Part shown: piece after piece, positions 1 to 8,562 of the stretch
How positions within the stretch are numbered: position 1 is the first letter of the stretch
Layout: each line of letters starts with the position of its first letter
From: Candidatus Lustribacter telmatis
Lineage (GTDB): Bacteria > Vulcanimicrobiota > Vulcanimicrobiia > Vulcanimicrobiales > Vulcanimicrobiaceae
NCBI GenBank assembly: GCA_003164045.1
Contig: PLRU01000097.1
Coordinates: 17,005-52,227 of the forward strand
Direction: 5' to 3'
DNA length: 35,223 nt
The notes under the pieces: generated by a model
The model's input: the letters and a program-made list of their open reading frames with translations, nothing else
What the model was told of the DNA's origin: nothing
Databases searched by the model: none
Made by a program: the position numbers and the translations under genes

Positions 1-374
1 TCGATCGTTTCCATGTTCAAGCGCTTGAGCGAGGCATCGCACGCCTCTTTCACGTAGGCCGCGGTACCGCAGACGCCCTTAAACGTGCCGTCGGGATTAC
101 GCAAGTTGCCGAACTTCGTCGCGAGAAACGCGCGGTGGCGGCGGTCGGCTAGCGCGCGGCCGACCAGTTCTTCGTTGTGTCCCGCTCCGTAGGCATCGGC
201 GGTATCGATGAAGTCGATCCCGAGGTCGAGCGCCTGGTGGATCGTGCGAATCGCTTCCGGTTCGTCTTCGACCTTCGCAGCGTAAATCGAGGACATCGTC
301 ATGCACCCCAGGCCCATGGCTGAGACCGAAGGGCCGCCCTTGCCGAGCGCGCGGCGTGGCATCGTTAGATTCAT
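1..374 (-). CDS. Aldo/keto reductase, C-terminus cut by window edge
   Basis: NADPH-dependent oxidoreductase of the aldo/keto reductase superfamily, probably acting on a small aldehyde or ketone; the substrate cannot be told. Only the first 124 residues are in the window. The ATG at 374 gives an N-terminus ending in the family pattern [12 protein letters not shown] (residues 17-28). The strand carrying the catalytic residues reads DTADAYG, with Asp57 and Tyr62, followed by the catalytic lysine in ATKFG near residue 88. The reading frame is open to base 1. A second in-frame ATG at 362 is also possible. The start lies 2 nt after the stop of the upstream MFS exporter, so the two genes are probably co-transcribed. 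Confidence 0.88.
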   Translation of the reverse strand, partial: MNLTMPRRALGKGGPSVSAMGLGCMTMSSIYAAKVEDEPEAIRTIHQALDLGIDFIDTADAYGAGHNEELVGRALADRRHRAFLATKFGNLRNPDGTFKGVCGTAAYVKEACDASLKRLNMETI

Positions 375-376
375 GA

Positions 377-1966
377 TTACCCCATTTCGATATCGACGTG
401 GACAGGTCCGGCGGCTTTGCGGCGGCGCATCAGAAAGATCAGCGGGACGCAGCATATGCTGAGCAGCGCGATCGCGTAGTTCACGTCGCCGAACGAGATG
501 ATGGCCGACTGCGCGTACGCCAATTGCGCGAGTTGACCCAAGCTGCTGTGGGTGAGAAACTGCTGAACCACGGGATTCGCCGGGTTCAAGCCGCCGCCGA
601 TGATCGTCGAATGGAACGACTCGCGCCCGTGCAAGATAACCGCCAGGATCGCAACCGAGATCGATCCGCCGAGCTGCACCGAAAGGTTCACGAACGCCGC
701 CGCTTTCGGACCTTCGCGCGGCGTGGTAGCGCTAAGGACCGCCACGGTCAGCGGTATCCACAGCAGCGCCGAGCCGATGCCGGTCAGGGCTAACGGAAAC
801 AAAAAGTCCCAGAACTCAACGGTCGGCGAAGTGATGCGGGCTTGCCAGTACGTGCCGACGGCGGCGCAGATAAAGCCGGAACCCAGCATGAACCGTGGAT
901 CGACCTTGCCGCTCAAGCGCACCGCAACGGGCGTCATAAGCGCAATAGGGATCGCACGCAACACAAATAACAAGCCGCTGAGCGTCGGCGTGTAGCCGAG
1001 CGAGCCTTGCGTGTACTGCGGCAGCACGTAACTCGAGCCGAACACCGAGATCCCGAGCGAAAACGCCAGCACCGATCCCGCCCACACGCTCTGGTTGCGC
1101 AAGATACGCAAATCCACAACGGGATTCTCGGTTTGGGTGAGTTCCCACCACGCAAATGCCACGAGCGCGATCGCGCTGATGATCGAGATCGTGAGGATCG
1201 TCGGGTCCTCGAACCAGTCGTTCTGTTCGCCTTCGGTAATCACGTACTGTAAGGTCGAAAGCCCGACCGCCAGCAGCGCAAGGCCCACGCCGTCGATGGG
1301 CGTTCGGCTATCGGCCTTGCTCGGATCTTTCAGCAGCAAGAACAAGACGATGGCCGATGCGATACCCGGCAGAATGTTGATCTCGAAGCACCAGTTCCAC
1401 GAAAAATTATCGACGAGAAAGCCGCCTAGCGGCGGCCCGAGCGCCGGACCCATGATCGCACCGAGCGCGAAAATACCTTGACTCGCCGCGAGTTGCGAGG
1501 GCGGAAACGTATCGCGCATGATCGATTGGCCCGTCGCGAGCAATCCGCCGCCGAACGCGCCTTGCACGGCGCGGGCGAGGATCAGCGTCTGCAGCGATTC
1601 CGACGTTCCGCAGACGACCGAGGCGAGGGTGAAGCCCACGATCGACACGAGGAAATAATTCCGCCGCCCGAAGCGGTTCTGCAGCCACGGCGTTAGCGGA
1701 ATGATCACGATCGCCGCGATCACGTAGGCCGTGATCACCCACGTGCCTTCGTCTTGACTCGCGCCGAGGTTACCTTGAATCGTCGGCAGCGCGACGTTGG
1801 TGATCGTCGAGTCGAGCGTTTGCATCAGCGCAGCCAGCATCACGCCGGCGACAATGAGAACACGGCGCAGGCCGTATTCGGTGACGTCCGCTTGTGCGCG
1901 CTGTGCTGGTGCGGGCTGCGGTGCTCGGGAAGCAACCGGTGCAGCCGGTCCGGAAATCGTTTTCAT
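377..1966 (-). CDS. DHA2-family (EmrB/QacA-type) 14-TM MFS multidrug exporter
   Basis: Inner-membrane proton-coupled drug exporter of 529 aa, the usual length for DHA2 members with 14 membrane segments. About 35 hydrophilic, Ala/Pro-rich residues precede TM1. The family signature [18 protein letters not shown] (residues 51-68) carries the membrane-embedded Asp52. An antiporter motif of the type [12 protein letters not shown] follows later, with a [12 protein letters not shown] stretch typical of EmrB. The protein ends in a short basic tail. No EmrA-like membrane-fusion partner is adjacent, so it may work alone like QacA or use an unlinked partner. It is divergent from the amino-acid permease across 70 nt and lies 2 nt upstream of the aldo/keto reductase. 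No regulator gene is adjacent. The substrate is unknown. Confidence 0.92.
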   Translation of the reverse strand: MKTISGPAAPVASRAPQPAPAQRAQADVTEYGLRRVLIVAGVMLAALMQTLDSTITNVALPTIQGNLGASQDEGTWVITAYVIAAIVIIPLTPWLQNRFGRRNYFLVSIVGFTLASVVCGTSESLQTLILARAVQGAFGGGLLATGQSIMRDTFPPSQLAASQGIFALGAIMGPALGPPLGGFLVDNFSWNWCFEINILPGIASAIVLFLLLKDPSKADSRTPIDGVGLALLAVGLSTLQYVITEGEQNDWFEDPTILTISIISAIALVAFAWWELTQTENPVVDLRILRNQSVWAGSVLAFSLGISVFGSSYVLPQYTQGSLGYTPTLSGLLFVLRAIPIALMTPVAVRLSGKVDPRFMLGSGFICAAVGTYWQARITSPTVEFWDFLFPLALTGIGSALLWIPLTVAVLSATTPREGPKAAAFVNLSVQLGGSISVAILAVILHGRESFHSTIIGGGLNPANPVVQQFLTHSSLGQLAQLAYAQSAIISFGDVNYAIALLSICCVPLIFLMRRRKAAGPVHVDIEMG

Positions 1967-2036
1967 GCTCGCTCGGTGAGGCTACGCCGCAACGGCGAGC
2001 CGTAACAGACAACGCTATACCCTCCAAGCGGGTTGC
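1967..2036. promoter_or_regulatory. Divergent intergenic region with imperfect hairpin
   Basis: These 70 nt separate the divergent starts of the MFS exporter and the amino-acid permease, so both promoters should lie here. A TATACC hexamer at about 2011-2016 on the plus strand is a weak -10 candidate for the permease; no convincing -35 is seen. An imperfect inverted repeat at 1980-2001 has arms GGCT-A-CGCCG and CGGCG-AGCC around a CAA loop. It falls in the MFS leader and could be an operator or a leader structure. Function is inferred from position only. Confidence 0.3.
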
Positions 2037-3551
2037 ATGAATCCGCCCCGCCCCCGTCGCACCTCGCTTGAGATGACAGACGGGTTCCTCGCACGGCTCG
2101 TACGCCGGACCTCAATCGAGGGGTTGCAATCCGAGGAACATCGCACCGGTCTGCGCCGCGTGCTGGGCGGGCGCGATCTGATCGCCATCGGCCTCGGCAC
2201 GATGATCGGCGGATCGATCTTCACGACGATCGGCTCCGGCGTCGCCAAGGCCGGCCCGGCCGTCATCATCGCGTTTCTGCTGGCCGGCCTCGCCTCGATG
2301 TTTGCCGCGCTCTGTTACGCCGAACTCGGCGCCATCGTGCCGATCGCCGGCAGCGCGTACACGTACGCCTATGCAACGCTGGGACAACTCGTCGCCTGGA
2401 TCATCGGCTGGGATCTGATCCTCGAATATGCGGTCAGCGCCGCTCCGGTCGCATCCGCGTTTTCGTCATCGGTGCAAACCGCCGCACACTCGCTCTTCAA
2501 CGTCGCGCTGCCCGTGTGGGCGCGCACCGCGCATTGGGAACACGCGGGCGCGTGGTGGGCGTTCTGGAGCTTCGATCCCTCGAAAACTACCGTCGACGTC
2601 ATCGGCGCGCTGTTCATCCTCGCGCTCTCGGCGCTGCTCGTGGTTGGGATCAAAGAAACGGCAACGAGTAACAACGCGTTCGTCGTCGTCAAGATCGGCG
2701 CGCTCGTCGTGTTCGTGATCGTCGGCTTGTCGTTGTTCCACGCCTCGAACCTCGTGCCGTTCGCGCCGCTGGGCTTTGGCACGATCGCGTTCGGCGCGAA
2801 CGGCAACGGCATCGTGCCGGCTGCGGCGCTCGTCTTCTTCAGCTACATCGGGTTCGATACGGCCACGACCACGGCCGAAGAAACCCGTAATCCCAAGCGC
2901 GACGTGCCGGTCGGCGTCCTCGGGTCGCTCGCGATCGGCACCGTGATCTATTGCGCGGTCGCGATCGTGCTCGTCGGCATCGTGCCGTGGCAGCACGTCG
3001 ACCAAAACGCAGCCCTGCTCGCCGCGATCGAGCCGCTGCACAATCCGCTCGTCGAAGCGATCATTACGATCGGCGTGATCGCCGGCACGACCTCGGTCGC
3101 GTTGACGTCGCTGCTCGGTCAGAGCCGCATCTTCTACGTGATGGCGCGCGACCGGATGCTGCCGCCGTCGGTGGCCGCCATCGATCCGCGGTTTCAGACG
3201 CCCGCGCGCATGACGATCATCACCGGACTGATCGTCGCCGTCCTGGCCTTCGTCGTGCCGCTCGACGCGCTGCTCGAGCTGGTGAACATCGGCACCTTCA
3301 GCGCGTTCATCATCGTGTGCGCCGGCGTGATCTGGCTGCGCTACAAGCGGCCCGATTTGCCGCGCCCGTTCCGCTCGCCGTTCGTGCCGTTCTTTCCACT
3401 CTGCGGGATCGTGCTCTCACTCTTTCTATCGACCGTGGGTCTGGGGCCGTTCACGTGGCTGCGCTTCATCGTGTGGCTCGCCGTCGGTCTCGTGATCTAC
3501 TTCTGCTACGGTTTCCGCCAACCCGTACCCGGCGCCACGCAAACGCCGTGA
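2037..3551 (+). CDS. APC-superfamily amino-acid permease (cationic amino acid transporter type)
   Basis: Inner-membrane secondary amino-acid transporter of 504 aa with about 12 membrane segments. TM1 carries the glycine-rich unwound motif GLGTMIGGSIF that binds the substrate backbone. The stretch FFSYIGFDTATTTAEETRNP is typical of the CAT/YfnA branch (YhdG-like), as is AELGAIVPIAGSAYTYAY in TM3. The specific amino acid cannot be read. The listed ATG gives a 12-residue basic extension; ATG 2073 (MTDGFLARL) matches the usual family N-terminus better, but neither has a clear ribosome-binding site. The stop codon overlaps the GTG start of the next gene (GTGA, 3548-3551), so the two are translationally coupled. 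Confidence 0.9.
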   Translation: MNPPRPRRTSLEMTDGFLARLVRRTSIEGLQSEEHRTGLRRVLGGRDLIAIGLGTMIGGSIFTTIGSGVAKAGPAVIIAFLLAGLASMFAALCYAELGAIVPIAGSAYTYAYATLGQLVAWIIGWDLILEYAVSAAPVASAFSSSVQTAAHSLFNVALPVWARTAHWEHAGAWWAFWSFDPSKTTVDVIGALFILALSALLVVGIKETATSNNAFVVVKIGALVVFVIVGLSLFHASNLVPFAPLGFGTIAFGANGNGIVPAAALVFFSYIGFDTATTTAEETRNPKRDVPVGVLGSLAIGTVIYCAVAIVLVGIVPWQHVDQNAALLAAIEPLHNPLVEAIITIGVIAGTTSVALTSLLGQSRIFYVMARDRMLPPSVAAIDPRFQTPARMTIITGLIVAVLAFVVPLDALLELVNIGTFSAFIIVCAGVIWLRYKRPDLPRPFRSPFVPFFPLCGIVLSLFLSTVGLGPFTWLRFIVWLAVGLVIYFCYGFRQPVPGATQTP

Positions 3552-4273
3552 TCGCTACGCTCGATATGGCGGCAACGCCCGACTTCGGAACGTCGCGCGC
3601 GCCGGCAGCGACCGTCGTTGTCATCGACGTTCTGCGGGCAACATCTACGATCGTCACCGCGCTCGATAACGGCGCGGCCGGCGTCGTGCCCGTGCGCGAG
3701 GCTGACGAAGCGATCATCGTCATGCGCCGGCTCGGCCGCGAACGGTCGCTGTTGTGCGGCGAACGCGAGTCGCGCTTGATCGCGGGGTTCGATTTGGATA
3801 ACTCGCCCGCATCGTATACGCGCGAACGCGTGGAAGGTAAGACGCTCGTCCTTACGACCACCAACGGTACGCGAGCGCTCGTGGAAGCTGCGCGCGGTAA
3901 CGCCCTCGTCTACTGCGCCGCGCTGCTCAACCGCGCTGCGGTGGTCGAGCGGCTGGTGCACGCGGAGGGCTATGTGCGGCTGTTGTGCGCCGGTAGCGAA
4001 GGCAACCTCAGTTTCGAGGATGTGCTATGCGCCGGCGCGATCGTCGATGCGCTCGTGCGCCATGACAAGCACCTCGCCATCACCGACGCAGCGCGCGCCG
4101 CCGCAACCGTCTACGCAGCCAATGCGAAAAAACTCACCACCGCAATAGCCAGCGGCACGCATGCGCGCGCACTCGTAGAGAAAGGCTTCGCCGCCGATGT
4201 CAACGCATGCGCGAAAATCGACGTGAGCCGCTGCGTGCCGCTCTACGCCGACGGGGTTATCGGCGCGGTCTAG
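3548..4273 (+). CDS. comB: ComB family (2-phosphosulfolactate phosphatase-like) protein
   Basis: Probable Mg-dependent acid phosphatase of the ComB family, 241 aa from GTG 3548. The named activity, dephosphorylation of 2-phosphosulfolactate to sulfolactate in coenzyme M synthesis, was defined in methanogens; many bacteria carry homologues without that pathway. Diagnostic stretches are VVVIDVLRATSTIVTAL (residues 23-39), the CGERE segment followed by GFDLDNSP, and LTTTNGTRAL. The GTG overlaps the permease stop by 4 nt; ATG 3566 is an alternative start. No ComA, ComC or other coenzyme M gene is in the window, so the physiological substrate is open. It ends 3 nt from a convergent gene. Confidence 0.85.
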   Translation: MIATLDMAATPDFGTSRAPAATVVVIDVLRATSTIVTALDNGAAGVVPVREADEAIIVMRRLGRERSLLCGERESRLIAGFDLDNSPASYTRERVEGKTLVLTTTNGTRALVEAARGNALVYCAALLNRAAVVERLVHAEGYVRLLCAGSEGNLSFEDVLCAGAIVDALVRHDKHLAITDAARAAATVYAANAKKLTTAIASGTHARALVEKGFAADVNACAKIDVSRCVPLYADGVIGAV

Positions 4274-4276
4274 TCC

Positions 4277-4771
4277 CTACTGGCCGTCGTCGGGAACTCC
4301 GGCGACGACGGCGCCCGGCGTGCGAACGTCGATGCGGCCGCGGGCGACGTCATACTTGACGGCCGACCCGAGGGCCATCGCGACGTCGGAACCGCGCACC
4401 ATCGCGCGGCCGTGTACCGTGAACGGTGCGTTCTTCAATTCGATCGGGCGGCCGTCGAGCGTCGCGTGCCGCTCGCCGATTTTCATCGTGAGCACGGCCG
4501 TGCCGCGGCGGACGGTCAGTTCGCTCGTGCGCGGATCGAAGCTCGTGGCGGCGCCGGCGGCTTCGCTCACCGCCCGCAGGGGCAGGTAGGCGACGCCGTT
4601 GGTGGTCACCGGGGAGACGTCGGATACGACCCGCTGGCCGTCAACGTCGAGGATGGCCGGCTGCGAGAGCGCGAGCGCCAGCGAGGCCGTCAGCGCGATT
4701 GCCGCCGTGCCTGCCAGGAGTCGCCAACTCGGGAGCCCGGCCCCGAAACCGTTATGCAGGTGTAGTCTCAC
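4277..4771 (-). CDS. Secreted/anchored copper-amine-oxidase-N-domain-like protein
   Basis: Small exported protein of 164 aa. Residues 15-35 form one hydrophobic segment (WRLLAGTAAIALTASLALAL), which may be an uncleaved anchor or a signal peptide. The rest resembles the copper-amine-oxidase N-terminal-like domain (Cu_amine_oxidN1), with patterns such as NGVAYLPLRAVSEAAGA, FDPRTSELTVRRG and two repeated beta-rich units. In other bacteria this domain occurs in cell-surface proteins without any amine oxidase, and copper binding is not implied. It starts with GTG inside the last 20 nt of ispG, so it is translationally coupled to an isoprenoid enzyme although no shared role is obvious. It is convergent with comB. 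The specific function is unknown. Confidence 0.7.
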   Translation of the reverse strand: MRLHLHNGFGAGLPSWRLLAGTAAIALTASLALALSQPAILDVDGQRVVSDVSPVTTNGVAYLPLRAVSEAAGAATSFDPRTSELTVRRGTAVLTMKIGERHATLDGRPIELKNAPFTVHGRAMVRGSDVAMALGSAVKYDVARGRIDVRTPGAVVAGVPDDGQ

Positions 4772-5903
4772 GATTCGTCTCGTGAATGTAATCCGGATAT
4801 TGCTCGATGATGACCTTCTCTATTTCGAGCCGTAATTGCCCAAGCAATTGGCCTTCTGGATAAGTACCCACCAACTCGCCCTTGCGGTAGATTGCTCCCT
4901 TGCCCTTACCGCCGGCGATGCCCACATCGGCCATTTTGGACTCTCCCGGGCCGTTCACGACGCAGCCCATAACTGCGACCTTGACCGGCGCGGTGTACTC
5001 CTTAGCGATCGCCTCAACTGAACGCGCCAGCTCGACGACTTGGATTTCCGCCCGGCCGCACGAGGGGCAGGCGGTGATGTCGAAGCCCTTTTCGCGCAGG
5101 CCGAGCGCCTTGAGGATGCCCCAGGCGACCGGGATCTCTTCGACCGGGTCGGCGGCGAGCGAAACGCGCAGCGTGTCGCCGATGCCCTCCCAGAGCAGGA
5201 CCCCGAGGCCGATGGCCGACTTGATCGTCCCCTCGCGCGGCAGACCGGCTTCCGTGACGCCCAGATGGAGGGCGTAGGGGGTCTTGCGCTCGCGCAGACG
5301 CTGATCCATGAGCCGGTAGGCGTAGATCGTCATCGGGGCGTCGTGGGCCTTGAGCGAGATCACGATGTCCGTGTGGCCGAGGTCTTCGAGGATGTCGACG
5401 TGGCGCAGCGCCGACTCGACCATCGCCTCGGGGGTGTGGCCGAGCTTTTCCTCGAGGTCGCGAGCCAACGAGCCCATGTTGACGCCGATGCGGATCGGGG
5501 TGCCGCGCTCGATCGCGAGCTTCACGACTTCCCGCGTCTTGGCGGGGTCGGTGATGTTGCCCGGGTTGAGGCGAAGCTTGGCGACACCGGCATCCAAGGC
5601 AGCCAAGGCCATGCGGTGATCGAAGTGGATGTCGGCCACGATCGGGACCGGTGAGCGCTTGACGATGTGCGGCAGGCCGGCGGCGTCGCGCGGGTCCTGG
5701 CAGGTCACGCGCACGATCTCGCAGCCTTCCATCGCCAGGCCGTAGACCTGTTCGAGCGTCTTTTCGTAGTCGGCCGTGTCGGTCGTGGTCATCGACTGCA
5801 CGGCAACCGGATGGTCGCCGCCGATCCATACGCCTTTAGAATCGGACTCGCCCGATTTGTTTTTGAGGAAGACTGGTTTGGATTGGCGCCGCAGACGAAT
5901 CAT
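4752..5903 (-). CDS. ispG: (E)-4-hydroxy-3-methylbut-2-enyl-diphosphate synthase (flavodoxin)
   Basis: Cytosolic 4Fe-4S enzyme of the MEP isoprenoid pathway. It converts 2-C-methyl-D-erythritol 2,4-cyclodiphosphate to HMBPP. At 383 aa it is the short bacterial form without the plant insert. The TIM-barrel half carries PVAVQSMTTTDTADYEKT and ADIHFDHRMALAAL. The cluster ligands are Cys279 and Cys282 (CPSCGR), Cys314 (GCVVNGPGE) and Glu321, with the same spacing as the E. coli enzyme. An AAGGAG ribosome-binding site at 5916-5911 sits 7 nt before the ATG. It lies 17 nt after the upstream glycosyltransferase. Together with dxr and uppS in this window it supplies the polyprenyl carrier for cell-wall and glycan assembly. 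Confidence 0.97.
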   Translation of the reverse strand: MIRLRRQSKPVFLKNKSGESDSKGVWIGGDHPVAVQSMTTTDTADYEKTLEQVYGLAMEGCEIVRVTCQDPRDAAGLPHIVKRSPVPIVADIHFDHRMALAALDAGVAKLRLNPGNITDPAKTREVVKLAIERGTPIRIGVNMGSLARDLEEKLGHTPEAMVESALRHVDILEDLGHTDIVISLKAHDAPMTIYAYRLMDQRLRERKTPYALHLGVTEAGLPREGTIKSAIGLGVLLWEGIGDTLRVSLAADPVEEIPVAWGILKALGLREKGFDITACPSCGRAEIQVVELARSVEAIAKEYTAPVKVAVMGCVVNGPGESKMADVGIAGGKGKGAIYRKGELVGTYPEGQLLGQLRLEIEKVIIEQYPDYIHETNRETTPA

Positions 5904-5920
5904 GGTGGTTCTCCTTCGCT

Positions 5921-7684
5921 CTAAACCGCAGCCGGGCCCGCGGGGTTCACGGCCGGCCGCTTCCGGCTCAGCGTGGGCGGAAACGGCGGCTTGCCGGGTT
6001 CGCGCGAAGCGATGTGCTTGATCGTGTTTTCGCGTTGGTCCGTAATGACCGGACGGTCCGTTATCGGATGCACGGTGTCATAGATTACTCGCAGCGCCGC
6101 CGGAAAGTCGCACTGGCGATTTTGTCCGCCGGCGTGATCGCGGAATTCCGCGGTTACGTGGTCGACGAACGCGTAGAAATAAAGCTTGGTGAAGCGGATG
6201 TGGATCTCGTTGTCGCTGACGTCGGAATCCAGAATGTACCCGCCGACCGTGTCGTAGACGGAACGGTGCACGAGCATCTGATGGCCGCCTATGGTCGCGC
6301 TGACCAACGCGTCGCTCGGGACCATGGTCTGCGAGAACGTGCGGTTGTTGAGACCGTACGTCCACCATTCACCGTCTACGCCGCGTTCGAGATAGCGCAA
6401 GAGACCGGCGCCGTGCGCGATGAGTGCACCGCTGCGAAACATGGCGTTCATCATCCGGTCGACGTGATCGGGGTAGATCCAGTCGTCGTCGGGCAGTAAG
6501 CCGATGTACTCACCGCGCGCTTCGGTGCGGCCGCGTTCAACGGCGCGCAGCGCGCCCGCATTCGCCGGTTGTTCGATCAGTCGCGCGAACGGAAACTCCG
6601 CCACGATGTCATTGACGGCAACGCCGCCGTCGTTGACGATCACCGCTTCGATGTTCGGATACGTCTGCGCGGCAAGACACGATAACATTTTTCGCAGATC
6701 GTCGCGGCGGTTATACGTCGGCGTGACGATCGAAACGAGCGGCAGCGTCTTCTCGTCGATGAAGTCCGGCCGCGGCGGTGCTTGCGGCCGGCGCGGCGGA
6801 GGGGTGGGCTCCGCGCGCACGATCGCCGGTCGCGCGTTAGCCGCAGTCACCGCTGCGGGCAGCAATAACGCATCGAGCGCATCCCACGCGATGACGTTTT
6901 CGGCGAACTCGTGCGCGCCGCTCGTGATCGGTGCCACGATGCCGAAGCCGAGGCGCGCGAACGCGACGGCTTCGCTTGGATCGCCGGGGTCGACGCATAC
7001 GATCGTCGACGCTCGCCCGAGCGCCCCCGCGGCGCCGGCATCATCGGCCGAAAAAAAGTTCGCCGCCGAGTGCGACGGTAACGGACCGCCGGCCGAGACA
7101 CACGTCAGCTCGCCCAGGAACCCGGCGAGTCCGTGCAGCGCAATCGCGCATTCGAGTGCCGCCCGGTGCGGTGCCCAGACGACGATGCCGCCGGCCGGCG
7201 CGCGCTCGAACGCCGGCAACGTCGCGGATGCGAGGACGCGCTCGATCTGCGGTAGCGGACGGGGCGGGAACGCCGACACGGACCAGCGCTGCAGGCGCGC
7301 AACTTCGGCATACGAGCGCACGAGTGTGGTATCGGCAAGCGCGAGAAACTCGATGGCCATACCTTCAAGCGAGCGATCGATTTGCCAGACTTCATCCGCC
7401 CGCGCGCCGTTTACCGGCAGCGAACCTTGGACGAGTTGCTCGATTGCCAGCCCGCGCATTTCTGCGCGCGGGAGTTGCCCCATGATTTGCTCGCCGAAGC
7501 GGTAGCCGAAGTCCACGCGCGCATCGTCGAGCAGCAGCATGCTGTAAAACGGCACGCCCGTCTCGAGCCGCCGCACGGCGCCGAAAAAGGCATCGCCGAG
7601 GTGCGTGATGTCGCTGATCACGAGCTCGATATCGCCGAGCCCGCGCGCGTAGCGTTCGGCCTCCGAACCGTAAGCGTCGATCAT
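5921..7684 (-). CDS. Two-domain protein: unnamed N-terminal domain plus GT2 glycosyltransferase (copy A)
   Basis: Probable cytosolic glycosyltransferase of 587 aa. Residues 1 to about 285 are a domain I cannot name. It is shared with the gene immediately upstream (7681-8562) and with the protein at 24902-26641. Its best-kept block reads GELTCVS-x-GGP, then DP-x-DP-(S/A)-(D/E)-AV-x-FAR and APITSGAHEFA, which resembles the C-terminal half of a GT-B transferase (inference). A Pro-rich linker follows (residues 293-306). The GT2 domain begins near residue 315 with LPLVSIVTPTYNRRDDL, has VNDGG at 350-354 and the metal-binding DDD triad at 399-401 (LLPDDDWIYPDHV). The donor and acceptor sugars are unknown. 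It overlaps the upstream stop by 4 nt (ATGA) and precedes ispG. Confidence 0.85.
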   Translation of the reverse strand: MIDAYGSEAERYARGLGDIELVISDITHLGDAFFGAVRRLETGVPFYSMLLLDDARVDFGYRFGEQIMGQLPRAEMRGLAIEQLVQGSLPVNGARADEVWQIDRSLEGMAIEFLALADTTLVRSYAEVARLQRWSVSAFPPRPLPQIERVLASATLPAFERAPAGGIVVWAPHRAALECAIALHGLAGFLGELTCVSAGGPLPSHSAANFFSADDAGAAGALGRASTIVCVDPGDPSEAVAFARLGFGIVAPITSGAHEFAENVIAWDALDALLLPAAVTAANARPAIVRAEPTPPPRRPQAPPRPDFIDEKTLPLVSIVTPTYNRRDDLRKMLSCLAAQTYPNIEAVIVNDGGVAVNDIVAEFPFARLIEQPANAGALRAVERGRTEARGEYIGLLPDDDWIYPDHVDRMMNAMFRSGALIAHGAGLLRYLERGVDGEWWTYGLNNRTFSQTMVPSDALVSATIGGHQMLVHRSVYDTVGGYILDSDVSDNEIHIRFTKLYFYAFVDHVTAEFRDHAGGQNRQCDFPAALRVIYDTVHPITDRPVITDQRENTIKHIASREPGKPPFPPTLSRKRPAVNPAGPAAV

Positions 7685-8562
7685 GCGAGGGCCCCGGCCG
7701 GCCGCGCGATCGCTACGGCCGTCACCGTAAACAAAAACTTCGCATCCATTCCATCCCAGGCGACGATACCGCGCGCGAACTCGTGCGCGCCGCTCGTAAT
7801 CGGCGCGACGACGCCGAATCCGGCCCGGGCGAAGGCGACCGCATCGCTCGGATCGCTCGGATCACTGCAGATCACCGCCGCCGCGCGGCTCAGCGCTGCG
7901 GCAACGCGCGGATCGCCGGGAACGAGAAACGTCGCGGTTGTCTTCGACGGCTCCGGGCCGCCGCTCGAAACGCAGGTTAGCTCACCCCGATATTCCGCTA
8001 ACCCGTGCAGGTGCAGCGCGCAGTCGTGCGCCGGGAGGTTCGGCGCCCAAATAACGACACCGGGCCGTTCCGGACGTACGTGATCGACGACCGGTACGTT
8101 TGCGGTCGCCAACATGCGTTCGACGGGCGGCAGCAAACGGCGCCCCGGTTCGCGTGCGAACCACGCGTTCACGCGCGCGAATTCATCGTACGAACGCACC
8201 AGCAACCGGTCGCACGAACTGAGGAACTCGACGAAGAGATGTTCGAGCGCCGGTTCGAGCGGCCACATTTCATCGGCGCGTTTGCCGTTGATCGACATCG
8301 CGCCGAGAACGAGTTGATCCACCACGTAACGGCGGGCATCGAAATCGGGCAGCTGCTTGAAAATGTCCTCGGCGTACGCGTAGCCGAAAGCGACGCGCGC
8401 GTCGTCGATGCAGATCAAACCGGAGAACGATTCACCGCGGCCGCGCCGGCGTACGGCTTCCGCCTGTGCGCTGGTCACGACTTCCGGGTCGGTCACGATC
8501 GCCTCGATGTCGCCGAGCCGTCCGGCATACGCGGTTGCCTTCGGGCCGAACGCCGAGATCAT
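7681..8562 (-). CDS. Stand-alone copy of the unnamed N-terminal domain (copy B)
   Basis: Protein of 293 aa consisting only of the domain that forms the N-terminal half of the two GT2 proteins at 5921-7684 and 24902-26641. The N-terminus MISAFGPKA-x-x-YAGRLGDIEA matches copy C closely, and the end ARPAGALA stops exactly where the other two copies enter their Pro-rich linker. Shared blocks include LVRSY, GELTCVSSGGPEPS and APITSGAHEFA. The start is the ATG at 8562, which overlaps the dxr stop (ATGA); the open frame runs further upstream but inside dxr. Its stop overlaps the start of copy A (ATGA). A tandem duplication of the N-domain is likely. It may act as a partner subunit of copy A. Biochemical function unknown; a GT-B-like fold is my inference. 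Confidence 0.75.
   Translation of the reverse strand: MISAFGPKATAYAGRLGDIEAIVTDPEVVTSAQAEAVRRRGRGESFSGLICIDDARVAFGYAYAEDIFKQLPDFDARRYVVDQLVLGAMSINGKRADEMWPLEPALEHLFVEFLSSCDRLLVRSYDEFARVNAWFAREPGRRLLPPVERMLATANVPVVDHVRPERPGVVIWAPNLPAHDCALHLHGLAEYRGELTCVSSGGPEPSKTTATFLVPGDPRVAAALSRAAAVICSDPSDPSDAVAFARAGFGVVAPITSGAHEFARGIVAWDGMDAKFLFTVTAVAIARPAGALA

Noticed and set aside
398..1752. Plus-strand open frames opposite the MFS exporter
   Set aside because: They are Arg/Ala-rich shadows typical of GC-rich coding DNA and have no recognisable motifs or ribosome-binding sites.
2951..3547. Upstream frame of the ComB gene as a long fusion (440 aa)
   Set aside because: The first 199 codons are an Arg-rich shadow of the permease gene; the ComB fold begins at GTG 3548.
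7681..7684. Copy B and copy A as one gene broken by a frameshift
   Set aside because: Copy A restarts with its own full N-domain, so the two are separate genes; copy B ends cleanly at the linker.
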